Of a DNA stretch of 64,000 nt, positions 12,381 through 25,160 are shown piece by piece. Origin of the DNA: Varroa destructor. Taxonomy: Eukaryota > Arthropoda > Arachnida > Mesostigmata > Varroidae. Made by a program: the position numbers and the translations under genes. Each line of letters opens with the position of its first letter. Position 1 is the stretch's first letter. The notes beneath the pieces were generated by a model. It ran no database searches and was not told the origin of the DNA. It was given only the letters and a program-made list of their open reading frames with translations. Location of the stretch: the NCBI RefSeq assembly GCF_002443255.2, contig NW_019211456.1:32609341-32673340 (forward strand), written 5' to 3'.

Positions 12381-13860
12381 GATGATGACGACGATGACGA
12401 TCTTCATGATGACGACAATGAGCTACCCTGGCATTGTGTCTGTGGCGTTACTGGCGGAGTTGCTGCTGTCACTCAAGTTCTGCCCCACTGCATCTCTGCT
12501 TCGGAGGCAGAACTCTGTCCCATCTCTGCGTTTGGACTGCTATAAGGAACGCAATAGTAGCGGCGGCCGGCGTCAAATGCCGTTGCCAGCATATAGGTAC
12601 TGCTAGCTGGCCATCATGAGCAGCAGGGCCAGCACTGTGAGCGGCGGTCGGACGTAGCACTGCGTCGCGCCTTGCCGCTGCAAATTCTGCCGCTGCTACT
12701 GCTGCTTCAGTAGTGCCGCTGTGCCCTTGTGCGGTTCGGAATTCATCTTGAAGCGAAGTGAAGCAGGAAGGCAGCACCTCCTTACGTGTCTTCTGTCGCT
12801 TCCGCCGCAGCCATTGGCATAGCCACTGACGAGACTACGACAACAACGAAGCTAGCGAAAAACGACGATGACGACGACATCGCAGATGAAGAGAACGGAG
12901 AGGAAACGCGGAGGAGAGTTGCGGTAGAAAAAGAAGTTGAAGAGGAAGACGAAAGCGAAAAGGAAGATCTAGTCACTGTTCCTGCTGGCAGAGTATGGTG
13001 CTGGTGCAGCGGCCGATGCCGCAATCGCCGGTACCGGCAGCGCCGGCGTTGTTAATGCTTCCGTCACACCGAGCGCTTCGATGCGTTTGTGCTGCGCTGG
13101 GGCTGCGTGGCAGCCGTAAACCGAGCGAACGAGTCAAGCGCGAGTCTAATAAATGACTGAGCCAGGCAGCAGGTAAATAGGCAACAAAGCCGCAGCCTCG
13201 AGGCAGGCCGACAGGCAACCAACAACAAACAGCGTTAAGACTATTATCGCTCAAGCTATAACCAGGCACAAGGCGGTAGTGGCAGCAGGCATAGATGCGC
13301 GGCCAGTCGCCGGACGGACGCGCCGTCGGAGCGGCTTGACGTACCGCTGTTTCCGTGAATTGGCCACGACAGGAGTGGCAACGGCGATGGCGAAACGCAG
13401 CGGCGAAGTCGAACGAACGAACGAACGAATGAACCAACGAGGAAGACAACGACGAAGACGTAGCAGAAACAGACGAAAAAAAATGACGACAACGACGAAG
13501 TAGAGAAACGGAAAAGATGAAGGCAGCAGGTGGCACAACCGAACGAGGCTCTCTCACTGGTGTCAGTTTGCTGCTGCTGCTGCTGCTGCTGCCGTAGTGA
13601 GTTTGCCTCCCGATCCAACGGGATCGACGGCAACGGCCTCGGACGGCAACTGTGCCAGGGCGCACCATTGTGGCAGCAGGAAGGCCCTGCTTCTTCTGAT
13701 GATGATGACGACGATGATTGTGGTGCTGCCAATGCCGATGATGGTTCCGCTGTTACTGCCTGCCGCTGCAAACGACTGATTTAGTGAACAGTCTAATGCG
13801 GGCCAACAGCACGGGCAGCAAGTGACATGGAAGAGAATGGTCACCTCCCGATGATCTAAG
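12381..13860. other. GC- and triplet-rich island, low-complexity frames on both strands
   Basis: Four or more frames stay open at once. The minus frame 12973-13668 (231 codons, ATG) is Ser/Arg-rich with Ser runs. The plus frame 12786-13055 is Asp/Glu/Lys/Arg-rich. The overlap of several open frames points to stop-poor triplet composition rather than protein constraint. It may be regulatory or 5' UTR DNA of an unlocated gene. Confidence 0.35.
13571..13591. repeat. (CTG)7 microsatellite
   Basis: Seven perfect CTG units inside the triplet-rich island at 12.4-13.9 kb. Confidence 0.95.
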
Positions 13861-16300
13861 TTTTCGACACCTGAAATGGATAAGCGAAGGAGTCAGCCCC
13901 GAGGCAGTTTTTGTCGACCACGTTGGTGGCATCTGTAGATGTATGAGATGCGATTCCAGGCGATAAAGACTACAGGCTCCTCTAAATGGGATAAAGGTGC
14001 AAGAAAGAGAATATGAAAGAAAGGACTAACGATACAAATAACAATAGCATGATCAGCATCAATAGCCTGCTATAGGCAGGCAACTGGCCCAGACTGATTT
14101 ATGCCTAAAACGCTGTCGATCAAGAGGCCAGACCCCCCAGTTCCACACCCCCAATGTGCGATGATAAAACAATCGTTCAGCGTAATCACAGTACGAGTAT
14201 AAACGATGTAACGTATTCTGTTGGAAATTAGTCTTTCGACTATATTTTCCAATACTTTTCAACGGCTTCATAACTGAAACAAAAGCTTCTGAAATGACCT
14301 AACGTGTATGTCCATGTAAAACTACGGTAATTGATTTGAGCTGCTCGGTCTAACATTGTCCATATGCTAAGTTAGTAACTGCCGTTCGTGCATATAAGTT
14401 TCAAGTCTCCATTACCTTTTCGAATGTAATACTTACCACCCACAGATAAATGATCATCAGGACATGTGAGTGCTTTATATATGTTTGTTTGTCGCTGAAT
14501 AAATTATACATTGACATCGACAGGACAATCGCAATTGTTTTTTTAGATACGTACCTTGTACACCACAAACTACGCGGCAGTCAAGAGATTGCGATTTTGC
14601 AATGTAATCATTATTCAGTATCTTTGTTCGGTACCAGATAGTATCACGTGAGTACGTATTAGAGGGGAGCTCATTAAACAATGAGATTGCCAGCTATTTG
14701 TGTCAGGACAATTCTAGCGCCTGTTTCCTCTGCTCTTTGACTGGTAGTTACCATTCTTCATCTTTGACGTCACAGCGTTCCCGCACGATATTTGCCAACG
14801 GCTACCATCACCGTTTCAGTACAACCCGAAGTGACCACAATTAGTCCAGCGCTACCGTTCCTACCGATGCGCATGATGATGGTAATGGCGCAGCCATTGG
14901 CAAATCCGCTATTGCGCCTTTTCTAGTTCTGCCACTGTTTAGGCTCGGGATGTTGTCGCTACGACAACTTCCAATAGCGACCACCGCCGCTTCTAAAAGA
15001 ACATGTAGGGCTCCTGAACACACAGATAAGCCATAGAGCCCTCAACTGCCGTTGGAGATTCATTGTTTTTCATTCATTTCTGTATTTTTGTTTTTGTGAT
15101 TGCCCATCACCAGTATCACAGGCAAACTCCACCAGCATGAACAGTGGCAGCGTCTCCTAAATACCGGCTTTCGAGCTATTCGCAGCTGGGTTTACGTCTG
15201 CATGGTCAGCTAGCGCCACGCTTCGCTCTACCGAACCGACGAACTACGAATTCGAACCGCGCGCCCGTGCTGTTCACCGACATGGCAACGACTGCACCAC
15301 CAATGATGATAGTGTATTTATTATACATAGGTTCTTATGCTGGATAGAGTTGCGCGAGTTCATTTACAGCTGCAAGCTGAGCGGCTACGATGGTCGGTTG
15401 TTGACGTCGTCGACGAAAGCTTCTTTTTGTTCGTGCATGTCCATGCCGGTGTCCGTGTCTACTGGACTGGAGCGCTTAGAAACGTCCGCTTATATCTGTC
15501 TGTCTCGCTGACGCACGTCGACGCTTTCGACGGCGTGGCCTGTTACCCCCCCATCGCCACGGAACGCTCGCCAATTGTTGCTGTTCCAGGGACTACGATT
15601 GTTACTGCGCTTATTATTAAGGGTGCTCATAATTTGTTGCTAATTGAACAATAGTAGCAGCAACAACGCCGCCGTGGTAACTGCTATTGCGACGGTGCTG
15701 ATGAAACTTACTGAAGCTTGCGCCAGACTGCTCCAAGCAGTCGGCTGCGGAGCGGTCTGCCTTTGCACGGAAGTTTTGGTGTCCTATGGTGTTGTCATTT
15801 ACGACTGCCACGTTTGTCACGCTTTTGCTGTTTATGATTTCAACTCAGCTAAAGCGGCTGGATCTGCTACTGTTGCCATGGAAGCTCTTGGTACTATTGT
15901 TGTGGTTATCGGGCAGTGGAACTGATGGCGATAGTGCTCCATGGCACCACGCTATAACTAGGTATATAACTGTATCAGAGATGAGATACAACATCGCAGA
16001 CACTAAGTAGGCCGCTAATAGAGTAATAGCAGCGAAAAGTCCACCAGAAAAGGACCAATCGATACTGGCCCCTGGGGGATGCTTGTCACCACTACAGGTC
16101 GGCCCTTAATCGTTAGCACCAGATATAGTTGCCTTAGACACTGTATGAGCGCCACACTTGAATCTCCTTTTGCATGTTCCTTCAAGCAATTAATGATAAT
16201 AAAGCGCTGCATTGCCACAATTCCAACCATTGACCGCCCCTGTCCACCCACCGATAAGCTAACCAGCCATCTAAGCAGAGGCGAAACTTAAATCTTTATG
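13861..16300. other. non-coding, nothing recognised
   Basis: Short frames only. A 105-codon frame at 15337-15654 starts at a non-ATG codon and shows no family resemblance. Confidence 0.5.
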
Positions 16301-16302
16301 AG

Positions 16303-16328
16303 TATATATATATATATATATATATATA
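16303..16328. repeat. (TA)13 microsatellite
   Basis: Thirteen perfect TA units followed by CACGCATG. Confidence 0.95.
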
Positions 16329-16329
16329 C

Positions 16330-18098
16330 ACGCATGGGCTGTGTTTGCTCAGAAGTTAAATCGATCAAAATGCTTTTGAAACACGCAGTGGAAAACGGGG
16401 GTGTGCAGAGAGCATCAAAGTTGAAAAACGCGGATTAGAGCTACACATTGCGACGTTAAACAGCTAAAACTGGCACCCAATGTTCGTGAGCGAGGTTTAC
16501 AGATTCAACGACCCCTTTAAAGAAAAGAAGATCCGCAGGTTGCCCAGTAGTATGTAATGAACAGTCCCCGCATCGGCCGTTGCTTGTGGTGATAATGGTG
16601 ATGGAAGGCAGTGCGAAACCGTCCGCTGTTGCCTGAGCTCATGGGAAACGCGGCCTTTTTGCAGGTTCGACACCCACCACTTACTAAGCGCTATATAGCA
16701 ATGGTTACCTACGATATAGTGTGGACATGATGGCCACTAGCATCAGTCACTGGACTGCTGTTGCTACTTTATCGCTATTATATTATATACTACATGAAGC
16801 CTGACGAAAAGCTATGCACGAAGAGAGTGCAGAAGAACCTAATGGCAAAAATAGAGTCGTTCGGCTGCTTTACGCTAACATATTGTAGTCTGTTCTTGTG
16901 TTTAGTTTTTTTAGTACTACGACCACAACTACTGAAGTCACTACAATGGTATGATAACAGGGATTAAACAGGGAGGCTGGGGGCACAGGTTAGCCGGTCT
17001 AGCGCTCAGCCAATGTAACACGGTGCTGCCAATGATGACACCAACAAAAGCAGCTGCTGGTATCGGCCGTCGCCGTCGCTGCCGCCGCAGCTCCGGACCT
17101 GACGGTTATACAAAAGCAAAGCGAAAAAGAGCAACATCAACAGTACCGACAGCAACGACGGCGGTAACAACAAAAAGCAGCATCACGTACGGCAGTAGCG
17201 TAACAGTCGCAGCAACAACAGCAGCGGCAGACGCGATGCAGAAATCGGTCAGAAGAGACGCAACCATCGGTCCGGAAAGAGTCGCCCTTTGATTCCGCTG
17301 CTCACAATTAAGCGCTATTAAGCGCCTCGCCGTCAGCGTTGGCCTGTTCGCAAGACGCCAACCAGTTCGTTCAGGCCAGAGAGCTGTTCACTGTACCGCG
17401 GCGTGCTCTTTCTACGAAATAAGGGGGACGGCTGCAATGATGGCGTGGCTACTCACTAACTGTGACGGGCCGCTTGGTGACGAAATGAAACTGCCGGAGC
17501 AGAGGCAAACAAACCGTTCGACGAACGAACAACGGCACCGGTAGCGGCAGCAATAGAAAAAGAAGAAGTAACTATGACAATAACTTACTATAAGCGAGAA
17601 GACGAGCAGGGCTATGGACGGCCTCGAAGAGAGCGTATTAGCGCTGGGGGCCGTTGTTGTAAGCGTACTGCGGTGACGCTATTGCAACGATGGCGGTACG
17701 TTAGCCGGACGTCGGACGGTTAAGCAGACATACGCACACTCTGCTACATCAACACCAAAGACCACATTGCTGTTGTGACTGGCACTATTTCTAATTCCGC
17801 TTATGGTGATGGTGATGCCGATGATGATACGACCGCGCTGTTACTATAACGACGACGGCTACTGCTGTAACAGCAAAAGCTAAAACAAAAAACAGCTCGC
17901 TCTAGATTCGGTCGAGCATTTGGTGATGTTGTGTCCGATTGCCGTTGTTGGTGTGTGCTTCTTTCTTCCCCGCCGAACACTCCGCGTAACTGCTGTCACT
18001 TACGCGTCCGTATTTGAACGTTATCGCTAGCGGCGGCACCGTCATCATAATCAGCAGCAGGAGCATCGGCATCACTATCTTCAGGAATTAACATCACC
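16330..18098. other. triplet-rich island leading to the 18.1-kb candidate exon
   Basis: A tRNA-like fragment lies near 16635-16674. From about 17.0 kb CAA/CAG/GAC triplets dominate. The ATG frame 16951-17292 encodes a Thr/Ala/Arg/Lys-rich low-complexity peptide that I do not accept as a gene. Confidence 0.4.
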
Positions 18099-18263
18099 AT
18101 GAACAGCGGCAGAAGGCAACATCCGAGCAGCAGCAGCAACAACAACGACAACCTGGGTCGCCAGCTGGACCGGCTTCGTAACTGGGTCCGACATTTTTCA
18201 TCCGCCGCTCAAACACGACAGATAAACGTAAAAAGAAACGTTGCTACCAATGGAAATCGTTGA
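18099..18263 (+). CDS. candidate 54-codon ORF / first coding exon, unknown
   Basis: Not recognised. The ATG sits in a near-ideal context (ATCACCATGA) at the end of a triplet-rich island that resembles a 5' untranslated region. An in-frame TAA lies upstream, so this is the first ATG of its frame. The peptide opens with a Ser/Asn run (about residues 10-18) and continues with a mixed, amphipathic-looking segment LGRQLDRLRNWVRHFSSAAQ, then ends at TGA. A GTAAAAAG inside the frame near 18229 could be a weak donor, which would make this an N-terminal exon of a longer protein. No downstream exon was identified, and it may simply be a chance ORF. Confidence 0.22.
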   Translation: MNSGRRQHPSSSSNNNDNLGRQLDRLRNWVRHFSSAAQTRQINVKRNVATNGNR

Positions 18264-18742
18264 CACTGTCACCTCAGTTTAAAATTTTGTTGTGACGACC
18301 CAGGTGACGCCCAGCTATTTTTTCCGGCTACCCTCCAGTTACGTAAAGATACGTAAAGTTTCGAACGTATAGCGCACATACACTAGGCGCATATAAGGTA
18401 TGCAATATATATTTGTGGTAGCGTCATCACCCGTTTCCTCTCAAGAGACTGTTAATCAGAAAGCAAACGATCTTCTACGAGAGTGAGTATTATTCATAAC
18501 TTATATATTCGCCAAACAGTATCGTAAACTAAGCAAGTTTACGCTTAGATCCAGGTAAAACAAACTATATGTACAAGCTTATCGCGCTAATTTCCTTATT
18601 TTACCTACACTCCTATCCATAGATTGGTTCCTCGTATTATTTCCTTCTCTAATAGGGTAACATAGTATATAGCCGAGTAGTCTTCAGCTGTTAGTTAGTC
18701 TGTATGGTCGATCGTCCGTGAGTCGTAATACCATGACTAGAT

Positions 18743-18760
18743 AAAAAAAAAAAAAAAAAA
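18743..18760. repeat. A18 homopolymer
   Basis: Eighteen consecutive A after GACTAGAT. It could be a simple tract or the tail of an old retroposed RNA; no flanking duplication was seen. Confidence 0.9.
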
Positions 18761-19955
18761 CAGCGATAATGGCTGAACGAAAGACAAACAGTGAGTCGAT
18801 GAGATTTCATTCCAATTTTGTTCATTTACCCTCTTTTCTTTCCATTTCATTGTCCGGCGTCATCATCGTGAAAAAAAAAAAGATGATTTTTCGATTTTAA
18901 TTCCACGCACGTGTAATGCTTTAGCTTATTAGCGCGTGGCGTCGCATGGCGTTCTCACACGTTTTTCCTGTTGCGGAGCCATAACTTATCTCGAAAGTTA
19001 TTGTTGTTGGTACCGCTACCGCTTGAATAGCGGAGATCGTCTCTGTTGTTGCAATTGCTGCTGATGCTGGCGTTCAGTAATACGGCTGAGACGGTATCCA
19101 TTCGAATAGTTTGGCAGCCTGCTTTCGTGTGAGCAGTGAAAATACTCACACGGGGCATAATCTAAAGTGACTAAGGCCGAACTTGCACGGAAGTTAGCTC
19201 AATTGGTTGGCTGATGGCAACAGCCACTTCTATGTAGCCGCGTATATTTTTGCACGTTTATGTGTACACGTAGTCCTTTCCATTGCCGACGCCTCCAGGA
19301 CGTCTCAACTTTTCCGTTAACCAGTGACGGCAACAACAATATTGCTTGAAACTGGCCAACAAGCCCTATTGTATGACCAAGACAAGACGTACGTAGCAAA
19401 AACTGCTGTTTCGTATCGTTTTGCCGACAGAGGTGAGCAGTCAAGGTCAATAGACGTTTGTCATACGAGTCGCTATAGTACAATAACAATTACTATACCA
19501 ACAAACAGTATGATGTCGGCCATTGCGAGCAATTCAGCCAACGCTGATGATAGTTAAATTTTCGTTTAGCGCAGCTTTTGCGTTCAAGACGAGTCTTTCC
19601 TTCGACGGTACGTCTGCTGCGACCGTGAACACCGCGACCACCTAAACCATCAACGCTTCGCTCAATCGCTTACAGCTAATCGTGTTATAAACTCGCTGGT
19701 ATTGAAAAAAATATGGCTACGGATACAATGGCGCACAGGCACTTATTGTGGACGGAAAGGTAATTTATAAAGAATCTTATCTTGGAAGAAAGTCTTTTTC
19801 CTTGTATTTATCCCTGTCTCGAAACGTTTCCTAGTAGATGAACACTCTCAAGAGTTTTCAATTAGACCGATAGTCACGTGTGCACAGGGCAGTATCGGCG
19901 TCAGTCGCACATGCAACAGATACCGGCTGTATCAGCAGTAAATATATATGCTGTA

Positions 19956-19979
19956 TATGTATGTATGTATGTATGTATG
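19956..19979. repeat. (TATG)6 microsatellite
   Basis: Six perfect TATG units. Confidence 0.95.
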
Positions 19980-22900
19980 ACGATTGTTGCCATTTCTAAT
20001 AACGACGCACAAGGGAGACGAACGACTTGTCATTTATCTTCTCTTTGCCGAACGAAAACTAGCCAACGCGCGGATCGGGAAGAGGTCTTCTGTTGGTTGA
20101 ATCTTCGCTATTTTTTTTTCGCATTTATCGCTCGGTCGGATTATATTATTGGCAAGTGTTTTTTTAGTACTGAATTGGCCGTCTCCAAGGGTCTTCTCTA
20201 TTAACGACAACACGTAACGAGTCTCCAATGTGGATCAAGGCGCTTATCTGGCGCCATCAAGGAAGGCGATTCCCTGGACAGGCTTTTCCCGTTGGTATAA
20301 CAAGGAAGGTGATAGTACACAGCATATAATCCATATGTATAAATATAGATGTATTTGTACTCGAGCAAAATATAGTAGGTATCATGCACTAACTAAGCAT
20401 TAAAAGCAAGGCCAGACATACAACCAGGCCCATAGTTGGCGACGGGGTGAAGCGGTAAAGTGTCTAAGGCTGCGATGCGATCAAATATTGTTGAGATCAT
20501 CTAGATACTGGCTTCAAATTGGCCACGGTAGTGCGCAACTGTCCGATACGTACCTCAACCACAACCTAACCTGGAGAATAAAGCATGCCTGTTAACTAAC
20601 CTGTGAGTGTGAATTTTCTCTCGTGGGCAATGGCATTTCCGTTTTGATTTCTTATTTTCACAGCCGAAGCTTTCCTTATCAATCTGCCGCTGCGACTCAT
20701 CTGCTGTCGAATTCGAACGTTCAAGTTAATTGATCTAATCAACAGATTGCTCATGGTTTTTTTTTCATTCAGATGATACGACTTCGTCTTAATCAATGGT
20801 TCTTTGTGTTTATTTTCGTTCTCGAGTTCTGATCATCATTGTTTAACGTCGTTTTTTTTTCGTGTTTCTTCAGTCTTCGAATTTTCTTTATCTTAGTTGT
20901 TTCACTCGAAACATGAACAATACCATCGTACCATCAACATAATGGCCGTCCTTTTGCGTCTGGTACCTCGTTATCCACGCGCCCTCGTTCTACTCTAGGG
21001 CAGACCAGATGGGACAAAGCCCAGGCAACTTTTCCGGTGATCAGATAGCGCTTCGCCCTTAACATGGTACTGCGATAAGATAAGCGACGGTGGACGCTGC
21101 TTAGGTACGATAGTTCTGTGCTGAGCTCATCGAAGGGTGGCGAACAACTGACCAAAGGCTGAGCGCTGGGAAAGCCAGGGTTAATATTGACCAAAAGAAA
21201 TCATGAGTCATTGTGCTTAGTTGTGTGCTTGTTTTCGTTGTTGTCGCAGGCACCAGTGTAGTTTGATAACGCTTACAACAGAACTGGGGATAACAATCGA
21301 GTCGAGACGCTGCCATTGGCAAACGCACCCATTTGACGCAACACCAGCATCCGAAGCGCGTTACCCGCAACGGGGTCACTCGGCCTGTTATTCGACGAGG
21401 CCTTCGCGCATATGTACACAGCCACAAGTGCTGCTGGAACTCGTTAGCTTAAGACAGGTTTTTGTTACTCATTCACTGTACGTGGTGGTAGTCTACGTTT
21501 CCCTGTTTTTCTTGTGCACGTATAGGCGTTTGTCGCACGCGAAGGTATAAGAAACGTCTTGCAGATACGAGTGGCAGCAACAGCGCCCCCAGCCCCCTTC
21601 GAGGACGTAGATGGCTGTGAAAACACACGTGAGCTGCTGTTGTCATCGCCGCAAAGTGAACTTTGTTGAAGCGACCAGATACAAACGTAGCGAATAAAGC
21701 CGTTGCTCTGGCTCGACCGCAACTCCAAAGCTCGGCTTCTTAACTTCCTGTTGCTTTGCTCACAATGAGATCAGATCGTTCATGTTATGTCGTGGGTGCA
21801 GCCATATTGTAGCTCGAGTTATGCTTTCTACCTTCTCACTGTGTGTGTGTGCATGTCTGGCAGTCAATGAATATGAACCCGAAGGTGGCGCCATCTGCAG
21901 AGTTATATGCATATAGAAACGCATGTAAATTAAAAGCAAAACTTCTACAGAACTTTAAATGATAATAGTCATATGTTAAAATATTATGCTTTTACTGGTG
22001 ATCACTCTTGCTTCTCATACAGCTGTACCAGCCAATCTTTGTCACCAGACGTGGGGGGACCATTGTCGTTGCCTGTGCTAGAAGTATCAGTCTATCCGGC
22101 TCAACCTCCGTGTTTATATGCTATAATAAGTTCAAATTCGCGCGCTGCCAAATCCCTAATAAACAGAAATCCATTAATAGTAGTAGTACATAGAGTTTCG
22201 AGGCCAAAGACTTGTTGGCAGCGCATTACTGCTTCCACAACCTACTTAAATCATTCCAAACACGTACCGTGAAAAAACAGCAACTTCAATAACGTGACCC
22301 GCAGAAACAGTCTGGCTCGGTTAAGAGTACCGGTCGTTTGACGTACATTAACGTACTTGGTGAAAGCTGTCACGCAGAGCCATTGTAGCCAGCGTCAAAT
22401 CACGCGACCGCGAATGGTAGTAAAGCAACAAGCAGTAGCGTAAATTAAGTTCGAGCTTCGAAGAACAATGAATATCATAAGCTAAACCAGCGTATGCGAA
22501 ACTAATAAGATAATATTATACAATAAGGTATGCACATCAGCACACGTACAACGCAATATTTCCAAACATTGATACCGGCCAAGCTCCTGTTTCGGTGATT
22601 AGCCGATGTCAGAGTTTCGAAATCCTGGTCGTCTTCACAGTAACGCAGTATAATTTAGAAGAATTGCTAGCTAGATCTTCGCGCTAATCAGCTACGTCTG
22701 ACCTTGTCTCGCTGAGGCTCTGGATACACACATGTCGTCTGTTCGGTAAAAATTCAGTGGACCTGGTAGAGCAGAATAACGGTGACGCTCTGTCGGTGGC
22801 TCGATCGATGAACGGTAACAAAGCCAGTCAATCGCTTCTTCAGGGTAGCCTGGTGAAGCTCAGTCACTAGTTAGGCCGTCAACCAACAGAAATTTTCAAA

Positions 22901-25078
22901 CCTATTGTCGACATATTACCACGTTGTTCGTAAACGTGATTGAGTAAAAATGACGGCTTCACAACCCCCGCCCACTCCCATCCACACCGAATTCGACGCG
23001 ATGCCTAAACACCCGTAAATTCAAACGCAGCGTCTAGTGCCCCACATTCAGAAGATATCGTGCATGATGGTAACATATCTGGTGACCACTAGCCCCGCCG
23101 TGACCAAAAACCAATGTGAATGCCTCTACCAATGCAATCGCGTCTCTGCCGTCGCCGTCATCGTCAGCGCGGCACAAACACCTCGATATCAACAAACTGC
23201 TGCGGACGAACAGTCTCATAAACAAATCATCACGTTTACATGGCGACTCGATTATTTAGTGGCACATGATTGTTACCGGTCCGTCTTTCTGTGTCTAAAC
23301 GTGGTTTATAAGCGGCCAACGTCGTCAGTCACCATTCGCCAGCCAGCTTCTAGTGCGGCCCCCAACAAAAGATAACCAGCATAGACAGCTCTACCTGTAC
23401 AGACTACAATGGTGTGACAGGCGATACGACGCTTTCGCGGACGACCCAAGGCATAAGCGAGCTTGACTGACTGGCCATATTGTTAAACCAGTTACTTGCA
23501 TTACGCGTATTGATTAAATGACTGGTAAATCTGCTGCCGCTTCCTGCGCCGCTGTCGCCATCAGCGAGTCGTAAAGCACGTAGACTCTTGCCTATTCTGA
23601 TCTGCTACGATGACTATTGTTTGTCGATGGAGGGCACCAGCGGTGTGCTACACTGGTGATTATGGCGGCGGTGTTAGAAATGGGTTGTTTTATCGGGATG
23701 CCTCCGTAACGAAATCTATCAATAGCTTATACATCATAGTAGTATATCGGTAGCGAGGGCGGTAGGCGGATAGCGTATATTTGAATGGATATGAGGTACT
23801 GAAGACTGGCCGTTGCGTGCGTAAATCACGCACGAATAACTAATCAGCTATCTGCACTGTATAAAACGACGCGGCTCATTTCGAGTTGGCGTATCATACA
23901 CAAACCTGTTGTTTGAAGATAATGATGTCCTTGTCCTGCTTATTTCCGAATTTCACTGCTTAGATAATTAACTTACTGCTTATGTCCCTGTTATTGATAT
24001 TATATAGGTTCATATGTATGTGTTTACCTGCATATTCGATTATGTTACTACGCGAGCCAGGTAGTACAGGTTTGTACGCTTCTGCGTCTCAATGGATGCT
24101 CTATCGGTGGTAGGATTTGCTTGGGAAAATTCTATGATCTATGTAATGTCATATTATATTTTAGACGACATTCAAATACATACGAAGCGTTGGTCTTTCG
24201 GAGAATCGACCAAAATAGAGTCGTCGGCAGCTTTCCTTGAACTCATCACGATCGGTTAAGATCACGTAGCTGTTCAGTCTCTTCAAGCAAACGTAGAACG
24301 GCACATGTCAACGTACGTCTGTGTATGATATAGGACATTTTTGTCTTCGGATTTTAGATCGGGTGAGTAATACGGATATGTGTATGGAGACTGCACGCCT
24401 GTCGAGGCGACCATTGTCAGGAAAAGAAATCCACGAGGGTACAATCATGTAAATTTTTTTTACGTGCTGCAGATTGTACAAACGCAGATCATACTACAGA
24501 TGCGCACATGCATATGGGTGTCGTATAATGGGTTACATATGGCAACTTAGCATGACTACGTGCTGTTGATGGTATCGTCGTATGCTTGATCTTGGTCTTT
24601 CTAACAATCTGTCTAAGTATATAATGAACTGTTCAACTATAAGCGAAATTGTTTTATTTTAATAGAGTGTAAGGCATGGGTAGATATAAATAACGAAGTA
24701 TTGTTTTCCTGTAAGGCTCGCTATCCAGGATTCTATCAAGCCGTGTCTGTTTAGACGGTTATCCCTATTCTACCGGCCACATATACGGTCGCGAATAAGG
24801 AAATTGTTTGTTGTTTTTTATTATAGATTTCCAGATGTAATACAGATGTTTCGCAAAGAGGTCTGGTAGAGTTAGGGCACGAATATAAGGAAATGGCTGA
24901 ACAGACTATATTTTTGAGCTTTTCATTCTTTTTTATATTAATTACCGCTTAATACTAATGAATCTTTTTTTTTTTTGCTGATCAATATTAGAAGCAAGAA
25001 AATAAAAAGAGCCAAATAAATAACCACGAATGGCATACTCATTTATTTTGGATAAAGTTTGTTGTGCCAGCGATCACC

Positions 25079-25151
25079 GCCCGGCTAGCTCAGTCGGTAG
25101 AGCATGAGACTCTTAATCTCAGGGTCGTGGGTTCGAGCCCCACGTTGGGCG
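25079..25151 (+). tRNA. tRNA-Lys (anticodon CUU)
   Basis: This 73-nt cloverleaf reads lysine AAG codons during cytosolic translation. The acceptor stem GCCCGGC pairs with GUUGGGC using two G-U pairs, and G is the discriminator base. The D arm (GCTC/GAGC), anticodon stem (TGAGA/TCTCA) and T stem (GTGGG/CCCAC) are perfect. The anticodon loop CTCTTAA puts CTT at 25112-25114. There is no intron. The internal pol III promoter is intact: A box TAGCTCAGTCGG at 25086-25097 and B box GGTTCGAGCCC at 25130-25140. CCA is not encoded, as usual for eukaryotes. The gene looks functional and stands alone, with no other tRNA gene recognised nearby. Confidence 0.97.
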
Positions 25152-25155
25152 CAAG

Positions 25156-25160
25156 TTTTT
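25156..25160 (+). terminator. RNA polymerase III T-run terminator of the tRNA-Lys gene
   Basis: Five T residues on the coding strand begin five bases after the tRNA. A run of four or more T is the normal pol III stop, so this supports an active gene. Confidence 0.85.

Larger units (their letters stand above)
18264..25078. other. long non-coding stretch
   Basis: Contains the A18 tract, the TATG repeat, and a 12-T run about 100 bases before the tRNA (24965-24976). No coding exon or mobile-element protein was recognised. Confidence 0.5.

Noticed and set aside
12973..13668. 231-codon ATG frame on the minus strand
   Set aside because: Ser/Arg-rich low complexity in a stop-poor triplet island where several other frames are open over the same bases.
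23009..23026. ACCCGTAAATTCAAAC resembles miR-100
   Set aside because: Two mismatches within 16 bases, no matching star arm, and no let-7 neighbour. A match of this quality is expected by chance at this length.
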